Shown here: positions 33,629-42,428 of the stretch, in pieces
How positions within the stretch are numbered: position 1 is the stretch's first letter
Layout: every line of letters starts with the position of its first letter
Assembly (NCBI GenBank): GCA_013334975.1
Contig: JAAXWL010000012.1
Location: forward strand, 1-43,671
Length of the DNA: 43,671 nt
Origin: Chlorobiaceae bacterium
Lineage (GTDB): Bacteria; Bacteroidota; Chlorobiia; Chlorobiales; Chlorobiaceae
Reading direction: 5' to 3'
Made by a program: the position numbers and the translations under genes
The notes under the pieces: generated by a model
Seen by the model: the letters and a program-made list of their open reading frames with translations, nothing else
Databases searched by the model: none
Told to the model about the DNA's origin: nothing

Positions 33629-35605
33629 TCAGGACTGTATATAATTATCAGAACGGGCGATACGGGCAATGTCATCAACAATCAAGCCGCTTTTATCGAA
33701 CTGCATACGGTAGCAGGGCACCTCCTTCACCATCTTGGCTATCAAATCCAGCGTTTTTTCCCACCACTCTGCCGTGACAAACGGTCGAATCAGGCAAGCA
33801 AGAAGCCGCCTGGTCATTTCAATGCCATCTTCCATGACTTCGATCCGGTTGTGTTCCGCTTTATCAATAAAACAGATCGCCTTGAGTGGAGCGCTTGCCG
33901 ATGATACCAGGGGAACATCACCATGACTCCAGGTTCCGTATACTCTCCATCCTTCCGGCCTGCTACGAACAATATTCCGGTCATCGCAAAGAATTTCAAC
34001 AGTGAGCCTCCCGGTCAAACCAGCCTCGATCAAAAAATTTGTCGTGGTTGATTTGCCTGCCTGGGAGTGGCCAACGAACAGCATCCCTGCCCCATTGATG
34101 ATAGCTCCGGCAGAATGCAGGTAAAAACCCTGTCGATCAGCAAGCAATCGGGCAATAAGAATCTGATCAGTAGGTAACATCGTCAGGGAGTGCAACCCCC
34201 CGTTACGCCAGTTGGCTTGATATTGCTGGCCATGATAGATCCTCATATCGTTATGATCAATACCACAGGTTACCATCCGATCGATCGATTGATCTTCAAC
34301 ATCCGAGGAAATTCCACGATAAATATACACACCGTTTTTCTGCGAAATCGCCCATGGCGTCCTGCGGTAGAGCTCTTTGCCACAATCCTCTTCCTTGAAA
34401 TCAGGAATCTCGAAATAGTGGTGAATGGATACCGTATCAGTTCCCGGCCCGGCTACGGCAAACGATCTGAATTTTTCATCAAAGGTCTTCTCATCAATCG
34501 GCAGGTCGCTGTCCACCCTGATAGTAATATCGGCTATCATGAAATATCGCCGGTGGTTTTGCTCCCGGAGCTGCTTCGAACGTGTGGTTTCCCGTGCTAT
34601 CTGGCACAAAGACTCGACAGGTGCACCATACCTGCCGTGCTCTAGCCAGCCGAACACTCCACACCACTGACAATCATCCTTTGACTCGCAGGAACCACAG
34701 TGTTCGTTGTACTCCGTGACATCGAACCTCCGTTCACCAAGCGAAGGAATGAAAATTTCCCAACCCTCTTCAACGCTCCCCTTGCGCAGATCGTAACGCA
34801 TCGAGGGATCTTTGACAAACGAGCAAATGGACATTCCTCCATAAGGGTCTATGTGAAATATGCGACGCTCTGCTATACAACCCGCAAAAAAACACCCGTC
34901 GACCGGTGAGTGCCCACAATGAGAGTCATGAAACGTATCCTGCGACAGATCGGGAGGATCGAGTTCCACGACAATCTTCGGATCAAGCCGCTGTGCTGCA
35001 ATTCGGTCGTTGTCCTGCGTGTTCCGGTCAGAAGACAGAAACAGCCAGGGAGCGCCAACTCGCCAGACAGGACTCAATGATTTTGCGAGATTGATCATCT
35101 GAGCCCACTCATGCCAGTTGGCTTGCATGGGAATCAGTTGAACGATAAAACTGGCGCCAGCCTCATTCAGATAACGAAAGCCCTGCATGAGCTGATCGAA
35201 GCCGTTCGGATTCCGGGTAACTGTTGTATACGTCTCCCTGGTCGCCCCGTACAACGCAACCATTTTCACACCCTTTCGTATCAACAGGCGTGCGATTTCG
35301 GGCGTGATAAGCGTTCCATTTGTATTGAGACTGTAAGAAACCGATTTAGAGGTTATATAGTCGAATATATCGGGAAAATCCGGACGAAGCATGGGCTCCC
35401 CTCCCGATATCGACCATTTCCGGGTACCAAGTACCCGGGCCTCATCCACGATCCTTTTGATCTCGTAGAAGGTCAGTTCAGCTGTCCGGCAGTTATGCTG
35501 AGGAGCCTGGCGCACCCAGCAATGGAGGCAATCATTGTTACAACGATAGGTGAGGTCAATGTGCGCTTCAAAAGGAAGACGAGGTAATACACTTATTCTA
35601 CTCAT
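33629..35605 (-). CDS. Radical SAM/SPASM protein fused to an HprK-like kinase domain (first in operon)
   Basis: The 658-residue protein has two halves. Residues 1-345 are a radical SAM/SPASM enzyme: LTYRCNNDCLHCWVRQ (C22, C26, C29), ISGGEPMLRPDF, and SPASM cysteines between C230 and C334 (GCFFAGC, HCGSCESKDDCQWCG). Residues 350-658 resemble HPr-kinase-related proteins: a hypervariable N-terminal part, then FYLHSAG (about 494-500). The P-loop GMLFVGHSQAGKSTTTNF has its Walker A at 512-520, followed by ILCDDRN with an acidic pair. HprK-related proteins without HPr partners recur in peptide-modification clusters, perhaps phosphorylating the substrate. A direct fusion of the two activities is unusual in my knowledge. 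It is the first gene of the operon, divergent from the putative precursor. Confidence 0.88.
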   Translation of the reverse strand: MSRISVLPRLPFEAHIDLTYRCNNDCLHCWVRQAPQHNCRTAELTFYEIKRIVDEARVLGTRKWSISGGEPMLRPDFPDIFDYITSKSVSYSLNTNGTLITPEIARLLIRKGVKMVALYGATRETYTTVTRNPNGFDQLMQGFRYLNEAGASFIVQLIPMQANWHEWAQMINLAKSLSPVWRVGAPWLFLSSDRNTQDNDRIAAQRLDPKIVVELDPPDLSQDTFHDSHCGHSPVDGCFFAGCIAERRIFHIDPYGGMSICSFVKDPSMRYDLRKGSVEEGWEIFIPSLGERRFDVTEYNEHCGSCESKDDCQWCGVFGWLEHGRYGAPVESLCQIARETTRSKQLREQNHRRYFMIADITIRVDSDLPIDEKTFDEKFRSFAVAGPGTDTVSIHHYFEIPDFKEEDCGKELYRRTPWAISQKNGVYIYRGISSDVEDQSIDRMVTCGIDHNDMRIYHGQQYQANWRNGGLHSLTMLPTDQILIARLLADRQGFYLHSAGAIINGAGMLFVGHSQAGKSTTTNFLIEAGLTGRLTVEILCDDRNIVRSRPEGWRVYGTWSHGDVPLVSSASAPLKAICFIDKAEHNRIEVMEDGIEMTRRLLACLIRPFVTAEWWEKTLDLIAKMVKEVPCYRMQFDKSGLIVDDIARIARSDNYIQS

Positions 35606-35684
35606 ATTTCAATATACCATAGTTCATGATGTCAACGCCACGTACAACGCCAAACATCATATACCCCATTATGTAAGTAAATAT

Positions 35685-35728
35685 AACACCACTATCACAT
35701 TAAACAATTTTAATGTGATAGTGGTGTT
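35685..35728. promoter_or_regulatory. Perfect 20-bp hairpin in the divergent control region
   Basis: Positions 35685-35704 and 35709-35728 are exact reverse complements (arms start AACACCACTATCACATTAAA) with a 4-base CAAT loop. A T tract follows on the plus strand only. No plus-strand gene ends upstream, so this is not an ordinary terminator. It could be an attenuator in the leader of the precursor transcript or an operator for both divergent units. Confidence 0.6.
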
Positions 35729-35851
35729 TTTCAGGACTTTTTCTTATATTACCACCTGAGCTTACTCCAGTAAACCGGCTCTGTCATGAATTTATACCGT
35801 CGCCAGGCTTTTTTTCCCAGATAATAACGAAACGACAGAAGAAAAAGGTAC

Positions 35852-35885
35852 ACAAACAAACTAACAAACAAACAAACAAACAAGC
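35852..35885 (+). repeat. AAAC tetranucleotide microsatellite
   Basis: About eight AAAC-type units, with one interruption (AACTAAC), end 7 bp before the start codon of the putative precursor peptide. No other ribosome binding sequence is visible there. Tetranucleotide arrays at this position can change promoter or leader spacing by slippage; whether this one varies is unknown. Confidence 0.65.
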
Positions 35886-35891
35886 CACACC

Positions 35892-36116
35892 ATGTTTAAT
35901 CATAGCACACATTTTAAAGGCAATACGGCAGCAAAAAAGCCTTGGGCTGCTCCGCTCATTACCGTTATCGGTACTTCCATTGAAAATCAGGAAGTTGTCT
36001 TAGCTGGTTGCAAAACTGCTCTTCTTGGTGCCAGCGCCAACTCCGCAAAGAATTCTTGCTCAAGAATAGCACCTGGAAATGTCTGTTTCGGTTGTAATTC
36101 AACAACAGCGAGTTAA
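35892..36116 (+). CDS. Putative RiPP precursor peptide
   Basis: The 74-residue ORF looks like a leader plus core. Residues 1-38 contain a KKPWAAPLITVIGTS segment (Lys-Lys-Pro-Trp, then beta-prone residues), like the PqqD-binding leaders of many radical SAM RiPP precursors, and end ENQEVVLAG. Residues 39-74 are rich in Cys, Gly, Ala, Ser and Asn, with cysteines at 40, 56, 65 and 68 (GCKTALLGASANSAKNSC, then NVCFGCNSTTAS). There is no signal peptide and no Gly-Gly cleavage site. It is divergent from a six-gene radical SAM operon and has its own terminator at 36168. The substrate role is inferred from composition and position; no homologue search was possible. Confidence 0.75.
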   Translation: MFNHSTHFKGNTAAKKPWAAPLITVIGTSIENQEVVLAGCKTALLGASANSAKNSCSRIAPGNVCFGCNSTTAS

Positions 36117-36167
36117 ATGCAGCTGAGAGTTCTTTGTTATCCTTATCCTCCAGGCACTTACTTTTTA

Positions 36168-36215
36168 AATAAAAGCAAAGTAACCCTATTGACAGAGTTA
36201 TTTTGCTTTTATTTT
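36168..36215 (+). terminator. Rho-independent terminator of the precursor gene
   Basis: AAATAAAAGCAAAGTAAC pairs with GTTATTTTGCTTTTATTT in an 18-bp stem with one G-T pair, followed by a T-rich tail. It lies 52 bp after the precursor stop codon, marking a monocistronic transcript. Confidence 0.75.
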
Positions 36216-36219
36216 ACTT

Positions 36220-36534
36220 TTCATCAATCAAGCAACCTCAATAGTTACGCATACTTGAGATGCATACTTGAGATAACAATGCGCACAGAAGTCGTGAGCG
36301 TCTCATTGATGGAAAGCTCGTGTCTACTCCCGAAAAGCTGAACGCCATCAAACCACCACAAGCACTGCTCCAGCTCATTTGCCCGTCCATAACCCGCTGA
36401 ACACATAAGATCAGGAAGTCCCCCCCTCTCGCCCTGAAAAAATATGTTCAGATTAACTGAATTCTTACAATTCTGCCGCGACTCCTTCCTAAGGCTCTTT
36501 TGTGAATCACAACATGAGTACTCCGGAATCGTCT
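36220..36534. other. Intergenic region with a duplicated 13-mer and a possible coding remnant
   Basis: The 13-base unit GCATACTTGAGAT occurs twice in tandem at 36249-36274. Just after, the plus strand has an open frame without a start codon that reads SRERLIDGKLVSTPEKLNAI then KPPQALLQLICPSITR to a TGA at 36398-36400. Its coding-like composition suggests the tail of a lost gene, which I cannot identify. The rest shows no feature. Confidence 0.35.
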
Positions 36535-38289
36535 TTAAAGCTCCAGCATGCTCCCCCCGAATCCATCGACCATATTCATGCGATGGGAAATGATCAGTGT
36601 CGTGCGGTTTCTGGTGAGTTCGGCAAGTGAGTCTCCGAGTTTTTTCTCGTTCTCCATATCGAGCGACGAACTGGGCTCGTCGAGGATCAGAATGGCCGGG
36701 TTCTTCAGAAATGCCCGTGCAATTGAGATGCGCTGTCGCTGACCCAGCGAGAACAAGACTCCTCGCTCCCCCACCATCGTCCGATAGCCTTGTGGCAACG
36801 TTTCAATATGCTCATGGATATGTGCCTGCCGGGCAGCCTCAACCACCTCTTCTCTTCGTGCTCCAGGCTTGCCGTACCTTATGTTGTTTTCAACGGTGTC
36901 ATTAAACAGAAAAACATCCTGCGAAACAACGCCGATCTGCTCACGCAGCCACACCGTGTCGATTTCCCGGATGTCAATTCCGTCAAGCAGAATAGTGCCT
37001 GCCTGAGGGTGATGAAATTTGAGCAGCAGATTGACAAGGGTGGTCTTGCCGCTCCCACTCTCACCGGTAATAATCAGGGTCTGACCCTTCTCTATTCTGA
37101 AAGAGACCGATTCGAGCAAAGGTTTGTCAGGACGGTAAGAAAATGAAACATCGGTGTACTCAAGTTCTCCACGGAACACTGCCGGTCGAACTCCTCGCTT
37201 TTTTTCTGATTCGTCTTCATACTCGGGAAGCGTGTCGAACATCTCTTTGAGCCGTCCCATCGAAACGAAAACCGGCGGAAAGGAGATCACTATTGATGAA
37301 ATACCTGCAAGTCGGCCTGACAGGTAGACGACATAGGCCATAACGGTTGTGAAGTCGCCGATGGTCATGGCACCGGCCTCGATACGATGGATACAGAGGA
37401 CAACCAGCTCAAGCATGAGCGCAAGTTTGACTAATTGAGTCAGGGAACCCGACGCGGATTCAAGCAAAGCAGACGAGCGCCGGGTGGAGAAAAGCTTCCT
37501 CAGTTTGCCGGAAACCTTCTCGACCGCTTTTTTCTCAGCCGTGAATGCCTTGAGCACTTCAGCTCCCGAGATGACCTCATGCATCTCCTGCGAAACTTCG
37601 GCATGGCGCTCCATTTCGCTATAACTGACAGCTTGCAGCTTACGGGCAAACAGGAAGTTGATCGCCAGCATTGCCGGCAGAAGCAGCATCAGCGCTATAC
37701 CGACCATACGGTCCAGAGTGAAGAGTACCAAGCACCCGAACAGCGCGTACAGGATGCTTGTTGCCATCTGAGGCACCAGCGATGAAAAGAGGTACTGCAT
37801 CATACTGACATCGTCCGATACCCTCGACATCAGGTAGCCTACCTGTTTCTGCTTGATGATCGAAAGGGGAAAACGGAGTACGTGGCCGAAAAGAGAGGTC
37901 TGGAGATTATAGGTGATCTCCTGCTGGAACCTGAGCGTTGTCAGTTTTTCAAAGACGCCGATGATACCAATCAGAAGCCCCACAACAATGATGGAGAGCC
38001 CCATGAGGTTGAGGGAGCTGGCAAGCTGTATCAGGGGATCCGAAAGAAAACCGAGGTGACGGAGAGATAGAAAGGTGCCGATGTCACGCACCGGCCGCTT
38101 CAGGATAATGAAGTCGATCAGGAGCTTGACACTGAGAGGCAAAAGGGAGGAAAGGGCGGTGGAAAGAGTGGTCAGAAGCAGACTGCCGAGGCCGACCAGC
38201 CACAAAGGCCGAACGAACTTCCAGAAAAAGAGAAGGTCACGAGAGCGGAACCGGGCCTCCCTGTTGATGGGTAAGTCATCACTGCTCAC
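36535..38289 (-). CDS. ABC exporter with fused permease and ATPase (MsbA-like)
   Basis: The 584-residue half-transporter has six membrane segments in residues 28-330 and an ATPase domain from about 355. Walker A is GESGSGKTT, Walker B AILILDEPSSSLDMEN and the H-loop LIISHRMN. The signature is degenerate: the usual LSGGQ reads FSLGQ in GVLFSLGQRQRISIARA. It has no C39 peptidase domain. The start lies 2 nt after the stop of the sugar dehydrogenase gene at 38292, so it is probably translated from the polysaccharide transcript. MsbA-type exporters flip lipid-linked sugars, but the gene also borders the peptide cluster, so the cargo is undecided. Its C-terminus is slightly short compared with typical MsbA. 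Confidence 0.88.
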   Translation of the reverse strand: MSSDDLPINREARFRSRDLLFFWKFVRPLWLVGLGSLLLTTLSTALSSLLPLSVKLLIDFIILKRPVRDIGTFLSLRHLGFLSDPLIQLASSLNLMGLSIIVVGLLIGIIGVFEKLTTLRFQQEITYNLQTSLFGHVLRFPLSIIKQKQVGYLMSRVSDDVSMMQYLFSSLVPQMATSILYALFGCLVLFTLDRMVGIALMLLLPAMLAINFLFARKLQAVSYSEMERHAEVSQEMHEVISGAEVLKAFTAEKKAVEKVSGKLRKLFSTRRSSALLESASGSLTQLVKLALMLELVVLCIHRIEAGAMTIGDFTTVMAYVVYLSGRLAGISSIVISFPPVFVSMGRLKEMFDTLPEYEDESEKKRGVRPAVFRGELEYTDVSFSYRPDKPLLESVSFRIEKGQTLIITGESGSGKTTLVNLLLKFHHPQAGTILLDGIDIREIDTVWLREQIGVVSQDVFLFNDTVENNIRYGKPGARREEVVEAARQAHIHEHIETLPQGYRTMVGERGVLFSLGQRQRISIARAFLKNPAILILDEPSSSLDMENEKKLGDSLAELTRNRTTLIISHRMNMVDGFGGSMLEL

Positions 38290-38291
38290 GA

Positions 38292-39617
38292 TTATAATCG
38301 TCCATCAACAATTGCCCGGTCATAGATTCCTTTGACATCATACACGATGCCTGTTTCATCCAGCCAGTTTCGAGGATCAAAATCAGTAAACTTCCGGTGA
38401 CCAACGGCGGCCACAACCGCCTGATATCCCTCTTTCTGAACTGCATTCATATTGGTGATCACCTCCAGACCGTATTCATGTTTCACCTCTTCAGGCGAAG
38501 CCCAGGGATCGGCCACATCAACGATTCCGCCATACTCCTGCAACTCCCGGATAATGTCGATCACCCGGCTGTTGCGTATATCCGGACAGTTCTCCTTGAA
38601 GGTGATACCCAAAACCAGCACCTTCGCCCTGTTCACGCAATGATTCCTTGTGATCATCAGTTTGACCACCTCGCTGGCCACGTATGCCCCCATCCCGTCA
38701 TTCAAACGCCTTCCGGCAAGAATAATCTCGGGATGATAGCCGACCTCCTGGGCTTTCTGTGCCAGATAATAGGGATCAACCCCAATACAGTGCCCGCCGA
38801 CAAGTCCTGGCCTGAAGGGCAGAAAGTTCCATTTGGTGGATGCCGCTTCGATCACATCAAGTGTATCGATACCCATCCGGTTGAAAATACGGGCAAGTTC
38901 ATTGACGAAAGCGATATTGATATCACGCTGAGAGTTCTCGATAACCTTGGCGGCCTCGGCAACCTTGATCGATGAAGCAAGATGGGTTCCCGCCTCGATC
39001 ACAGAACAGTACAGCGCGTCGATAACCGCAGCCGCTTGAGGGTTGGAGCCCGAGGTCACCTTTTTAATCTTCGTGACCGTATGCAGCTTGTCCCCTGGAT
39101 TGATACGCTCGGGAGAGTATCCGACAGAAAAATCTTCATTCAACCTCAGCCCGGAGACCCGTTCAAGCACCGGAACACAATCCTCTTCGGTAGCCCCCGG
39201 ATAGACCGTTGATTCATAAATGACAATATCCCCTTGCTTCAGCACCTTGCCGACACTCTCACTTGCTTTGATCAGCGGGGTCAGATCAGGGCGATTATGC
39301 TTGTCGGTCGGAGTGGGAACGGTGACAATGTAAATGTTGGCATCTTCAAGGGATGACAACTCCGTCGTCACATAGAGGCCGTTCTCTCCCGATTCAAACG
39401 GGTTAGCGCTCACCAATCGCTGGCGTAGCGTCGTTTCTTCAGTTTCAAACGTAGCGTCGATGCCATTACGTAACTCTTCAATTCTCTGCTGCTTGATATC
39501 AAAACCCACAACCGGATAATGGGCGGCAAACTCAACAGCAAGAGGAAGACCTACATACCCAAGGCCCATCAGCGCAATCCTGTGATTGATTTTTGCTGAA
39601 ATAGAAGAACTTTTCAT
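38292..39617 (-). CDS. UDP-N-acetylglucosamine/galactosamine 6-dehydrogenase (TviB/WbpO-like)
   Basis: The 441-residue protein belongs to the nucleotide-sugar 6-dehydrogenases, which oxidise the C6 hydroxyl of UDP-sugars in two NAD-dependent steps. It has the Rossmann start RIALMGLGYVGLPLAVEFAA, VTVPTPTDKHNRPDLTPL, YESTVYPGATEE, VGYSPERINPGD and the catalytic-Cys motif FRPGLVGGHCIGVDPYYL. These wordings match TviB/WbpO enzymes acting on UDP-GlcNAc or UDP-GalNAc rather than WecC or UDP-glucose dehydrogenase. The product would be a HexNAc-uronic acid for surface polysaccharide. wecB lies upstream (91 bp) and the ABC exporter 2 nt downstream. Confidence 0.88.
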   Translation of the reverse strand: MKSSSISAKINHRIALMGLGYVGLPLAVEFAAHYPVVGFDIKQQRIEELRNGIDATFETEETTLRQRLVSANPFESGENGLYVTTELSSLEDANIYIVTVPTPTDKHNRPDLTPLIKASESVGKVLKQGDIVIYESTVYPGATEEDCVPVLERVSGLRLNEDFSVGYSPERINPGDKLHTVTKIKKVTSGSNPQAAAVIDALYCSVIEAGTHLASSIKVAEAAKVIENSQRDINIAFVNELARIFNRMGIDTLDVIEAASTKWNFLPFRPGLVGGHCIGVDPYYLAQKAQEVGYHPEIILAGRRLNDGMGAYVASEVVKLMITRNHCVNRAKVLVLGITFKENCPDIRNSRVIDIIRELQEYGGIVDVADPWASPEEVKHEYGLEVITNMNAVQKEGYQAVVAAVGHRKFTDFDPRNWLDETGIVYDVKGIYDRAIVDGRL

Positions 39618-39707
39618 GATAATGCTCTATGGAATCACTATTGGAAACAGATTCGTGTTGGTTTTCGATCGAATCCAGAAAAAAGATGCTGTCAGCATGA
39701 CCAATGA

Positions 39708-40904
39708 TTACCCTGACAGGCGCTCCCGTTTCAGAACGTCGACAATTCGGCTGCAAGCCAATCCATCCCCGTAAGGATTATGTGCCTGGGACATCGCCAG
39801 GTAATGCACCGGATCATCCAATAACCGGGAAACCTCTTCATTAATGATCTTCCGGCTCGTCCCGACCAGACGAACCGTACCGGCATCAAGCGCCTCTGGC
39901 CTCTCCGTCGTGTCGCGCATTACCAGCACCGGCTTTCCAAGACCCGGAGCCTCCTCCTGTATCCCGCCTGAATCGGTCAGCACCAGACAGGAGTGGTGCA
40001 TGAGATAGACGAACGGAAGGTAATCAAGCGGCTCGATAAAATGAACATTCTCAACAAAATCCCCATCTCCGAACACCTCCTTTATCGGTTTGCGGACATT
40101 GGGATTCAGATGCATCGGATAGACAAAATCAACCGAGGGATACCGGGCGGCCAGATCGGCAACTGCCTGACATATCCCGATAAATCCCTCACCGAAATTC
40201 TCACGCCGATGCCCTGTCATCAACACCAAGCGACGCTCATCGTTGCTACCAGCGCCATTCCACTGCCGAACCAGCGCCTCAGGCAACCCGAATGCTTCGA
40301 GAGTTGCAAGGATGCTTTTCTCGACCCCCTCATCATCACCGATCTTTCCGACCACCAGATTCAAGGCGTCGATCACTGTATTTCCGGTAACCCATATACG
40401 GTCATCCGGCACATTTTCATGCAGCAGGTTCTCCCTGCTCAGCACCGTCGGCGCAAAATGCAGCGATGCGATCCGACCCGTCAATTGGCGGTTCATCTCC
40501 TCCGGCCAGGGACTATAGATGTTACGGGTACGCAACCCTGCCTCGATATGCGCAACAGGTATCTGACGATAAAATGCTGCCAGCGCCGCAGCCATAGAGG
40601 TTGTCGTATCACCGTGGACAAACACATAATCGGGAACGGCAGAATCAAGGACCTCACGCATCCCTGTCAATACCCGGGTCGTCACATCATACAGATCCTG
40701 CCCCTGCTGCATGATATTCAGATCGTAATCCGGCACAATTTCAAACAGACCCAGCACCTGGTCAAGCATCTGACGATGTTGACCGGTCACGGCGACAACC
40801 GTTTCAAACTCATCCGGATTCCCGGCAAACTCTTTTACCAGCGGAGCCATCTTGATGGCCTCAGGGCGGGTACCGAACACAATCAGCACTTTCGTTCTTA
40901 ACAT
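39708..40904 (-). CDS. wecB: UDP-N-acetylglucosamine 2-epimerase (non-hydrolysing)
   Basis: WecB interconverts UDP-GlcNAc and UDP-ManNAc. The 398-residue GT-B-fold protein has [20 protein letters not shown] at the N-terminus, [77 protein letters not shown] and [10 protein letters not shown]. All catalytic and allosteric segments are present. With wecC next upstream in the operon it supplies UDP-ManNAc for oxidation to UDP-ManNAcA. Confidence 0.95.
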   Translation of the reverse strand: MLRTKVLIVFGTRPEAIKMAPLVKEFAGNPDEFETVVAVTGQHRQMLDQVLGLFEIVPDYDLNIMQQGQDLYDVTTRVLTGMREVLDSAVPDYVFVHGDTTTSMAAALAAFYRQIPVAHIEAGLRTRNIYSPWPEEMNRQLTGRIASLHFAPTVLSRENLLHENVPDDRIWVTGNTVIDALNLVVGKIGDDEGVEKSILATLEAFGLPEALVRQWNGAGSNDERRLVLMTGHRRENFGEGFIGICQAVADLAARYPSVDFVYPMHLNPNVRKPIKEVFGDGDFVENVHFIEPLDYLPFVYLMHHSCLVLTDSGGIQEEAPGLGKPVLVMRDTTERPEALDAGTVRLVGTSRKIINEEVSRLLDDPVHYLAMSQAHNPYGDGLACSRIVDVLKRERLSG

Positions 40905-41024
40905 ATCCAGAAATGCAAAAGTAGCTCCTGCCGCAAAACAGGCAAAGGAGTGAAAAAAAAAAGTTACAAGAAAAAACTGACGAAGCGACTCACCGGAAAT
41001 CCGTCCAACCAGTGACCACCAAGG

Positions 41025-42233
41025 CTAAGTCATACGCCTGAGCACTCCGGCAAAGTCAAGAATGAGCACATCATCACGATAGTCAAGCTCCCTGAACTCA
41101 TCATGAGCAACTAGGAATGCGACAATATCGGCGCGCTCATACGCATCCCGATATGACGAAAGCTTGAAAACGCTGTGCGACTCTATATTCGGCTCTACTA
41201 CAAGCAAAATGTCCTGCTCGATCTGCATGACCTTTTGCACGATATACTTTGCCGGGCTTTCACGCAAGTCATCGATATTCGGCTTGAAAGCCAGTCCCAT
41301 CATGGCAACCAGAGGCTTCCGTCCATGTTTCAACTCAAACTCAAGGATGACGTTTTTGATCTTCTCGGCACACCAGAAGGCCTTGTAATTGTTAATATCC
41401 CGGGCAGTATTGATCAAGCGCGATTCTCGGGGATACTCCGACACGATAAACCACGGATCCACGGCAATACAGTGCCCGCCGACACCAGAGCCTGGTTGCA
41501 GTATGTTCACCCGAGGATGACGGTTGGCAAGAGCAATCAGCTCCCATACATTGATGCCCGCCTTATCGCAAATGATCGACAACTCGTTGGCGAAGGCTAT
41601 CTGCGCATCGCGGGAAGCGTTCTCGGTCAGTTTGCACATCTCGGCAGTGCGTGCGTTGGTACCATACAACTCACCCTGAACAAAATGCCGGTAAAACTCC
41701 ATCGCTTTCGCAGTAGAAGCCTCATCGATACCACCGATTACCCGATCGTTATGGACAAGCTCCTGCAACACATTCCCTGGCAATACCCGCTCTGGACAGT
41801 AGGCAATATAAATCTTGCCCTGCAACTCGGGCCGCTCACGAAAAATGAGCGAAGCCATTTTTTCCGTCGTTCCCACCGGAGAGGTGGATTCAATGATATA
41901 GGTATCCCCCTCTCTGAGCAAAGGTAAAACGGTGCGGGTAGCCGCTTCGACAAATGATATGTCCGGCTCATACATCCCCTTGAACGGAGTCGGTACAACG
42001 ATCAGATGAACATCCGCCTCACAGGGAGACGCTGAAGCCTTTAAATGCCCGAGAGCAACACACTCCCTGACAAGTTCCCCGAGACCTGGTTCGATAATGT
42101 GAATACGCCCCTGACTGATTGTTTCAATCACCTGTGGATTCACATCGTAACCATGAACCAGAATACCTTTACTGGCAACTACAGCGGCTGTCGGTAAACC
42201 GATATAGCCAAGACCCATGAATTGTATCTGCAT
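41025..42233 (-). CDS. wecC: UDP-N-acetyl-D-mannosamine dehydrogenase
   Basis: WecC oxidises UDP-ManNAc to UDP-ManNAcA, a building block of enterobacterial-common-antigen-like and O-antigen polymers. The 402-residue protein has QFMGLGYIGLPTAAVVASKG, VPTPFKGMYEPDISFVEAAT, IESTSPVGTTEKM, YCPERVLPGN, KLTENASRDAQIAFANELS and the catalytic-Cys motif GSGVGGHCIAVDPWFIV. The wording is specific for the WecC branch. It lies 120 bp upstream of wecB and 195 bp downstream of gmd on the same strand. Confidence 0.94.
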   Translation of the reverse strand: MQIQFMGLGYIGLPTAAVVASKGILVHGYDVNPQVIETISQGRIHIIEPGLGELVRECVALGHLKASASPCEADVHLIVVPTPFKGMYEPDISFVEAATRTVLPLLREGDTYIIESTSPVGTTEKMASLIFRERPELQGKIYIAYCPERVLPGNVLQELVHNDRVIGGIDEASTAKAMEFYRHFVQGELYGTNARTAEMCKLTENASRDAQIAFANELSIICDKAGINVWELIALANRHPRVNILQPGSGVGGHCIAVDPWFIVSEYPRESRLINTARDINNYKAFWCAEKIKNVILEFELKHGRKPLVAMMGLAFKPNIDDLRESPAKYIVQKVMQIEQDILLVVEPNIESHSVFKLSSYRDAYERADIVAFLVAHDEFRELDYRDDVLILDFAGVLRRMT

Positions 42234-42310
42234 AATAAGTATTTAGTATTTGTGCATTCAGTAACAGCTTGCATCGAATGCTCCGGCAGACAAAGGTACC
42301 AAATAATGAA

Positions 42311-42330
42311 CCCCGTCGCAAGCGGCGGGG
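42311..42330. other. GC-rich hairpin between gmd and wecC
   Basis: CCCCGTCG and CGGCGGGG pair with one G-T around CAAG. It lies about 100 bp after the gmd stop codon and 78 bp before wecC. There is no clear T tract, so it may be an mRNA processing or stability element rather than a terminator. Confidence 0.4.
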
Positions 42331-42428
42331 CAGATGAGTTCCCGTTTCAGGGTTGCCCTTTTGTACGAACAAGAAATAAAGAACACAACCTCCCAATTTC
42401 TTTACGGTTATTTCAACAGACCACCGAA

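Noticed and set aside
39993-40901. 302-codon plus-strand frame opposite wecB
   Set aside because: It is a shadow of wecB, whose complete motif set is on the other strand. The translation is rich in His, Arg and Gln without a fold-like pattern.
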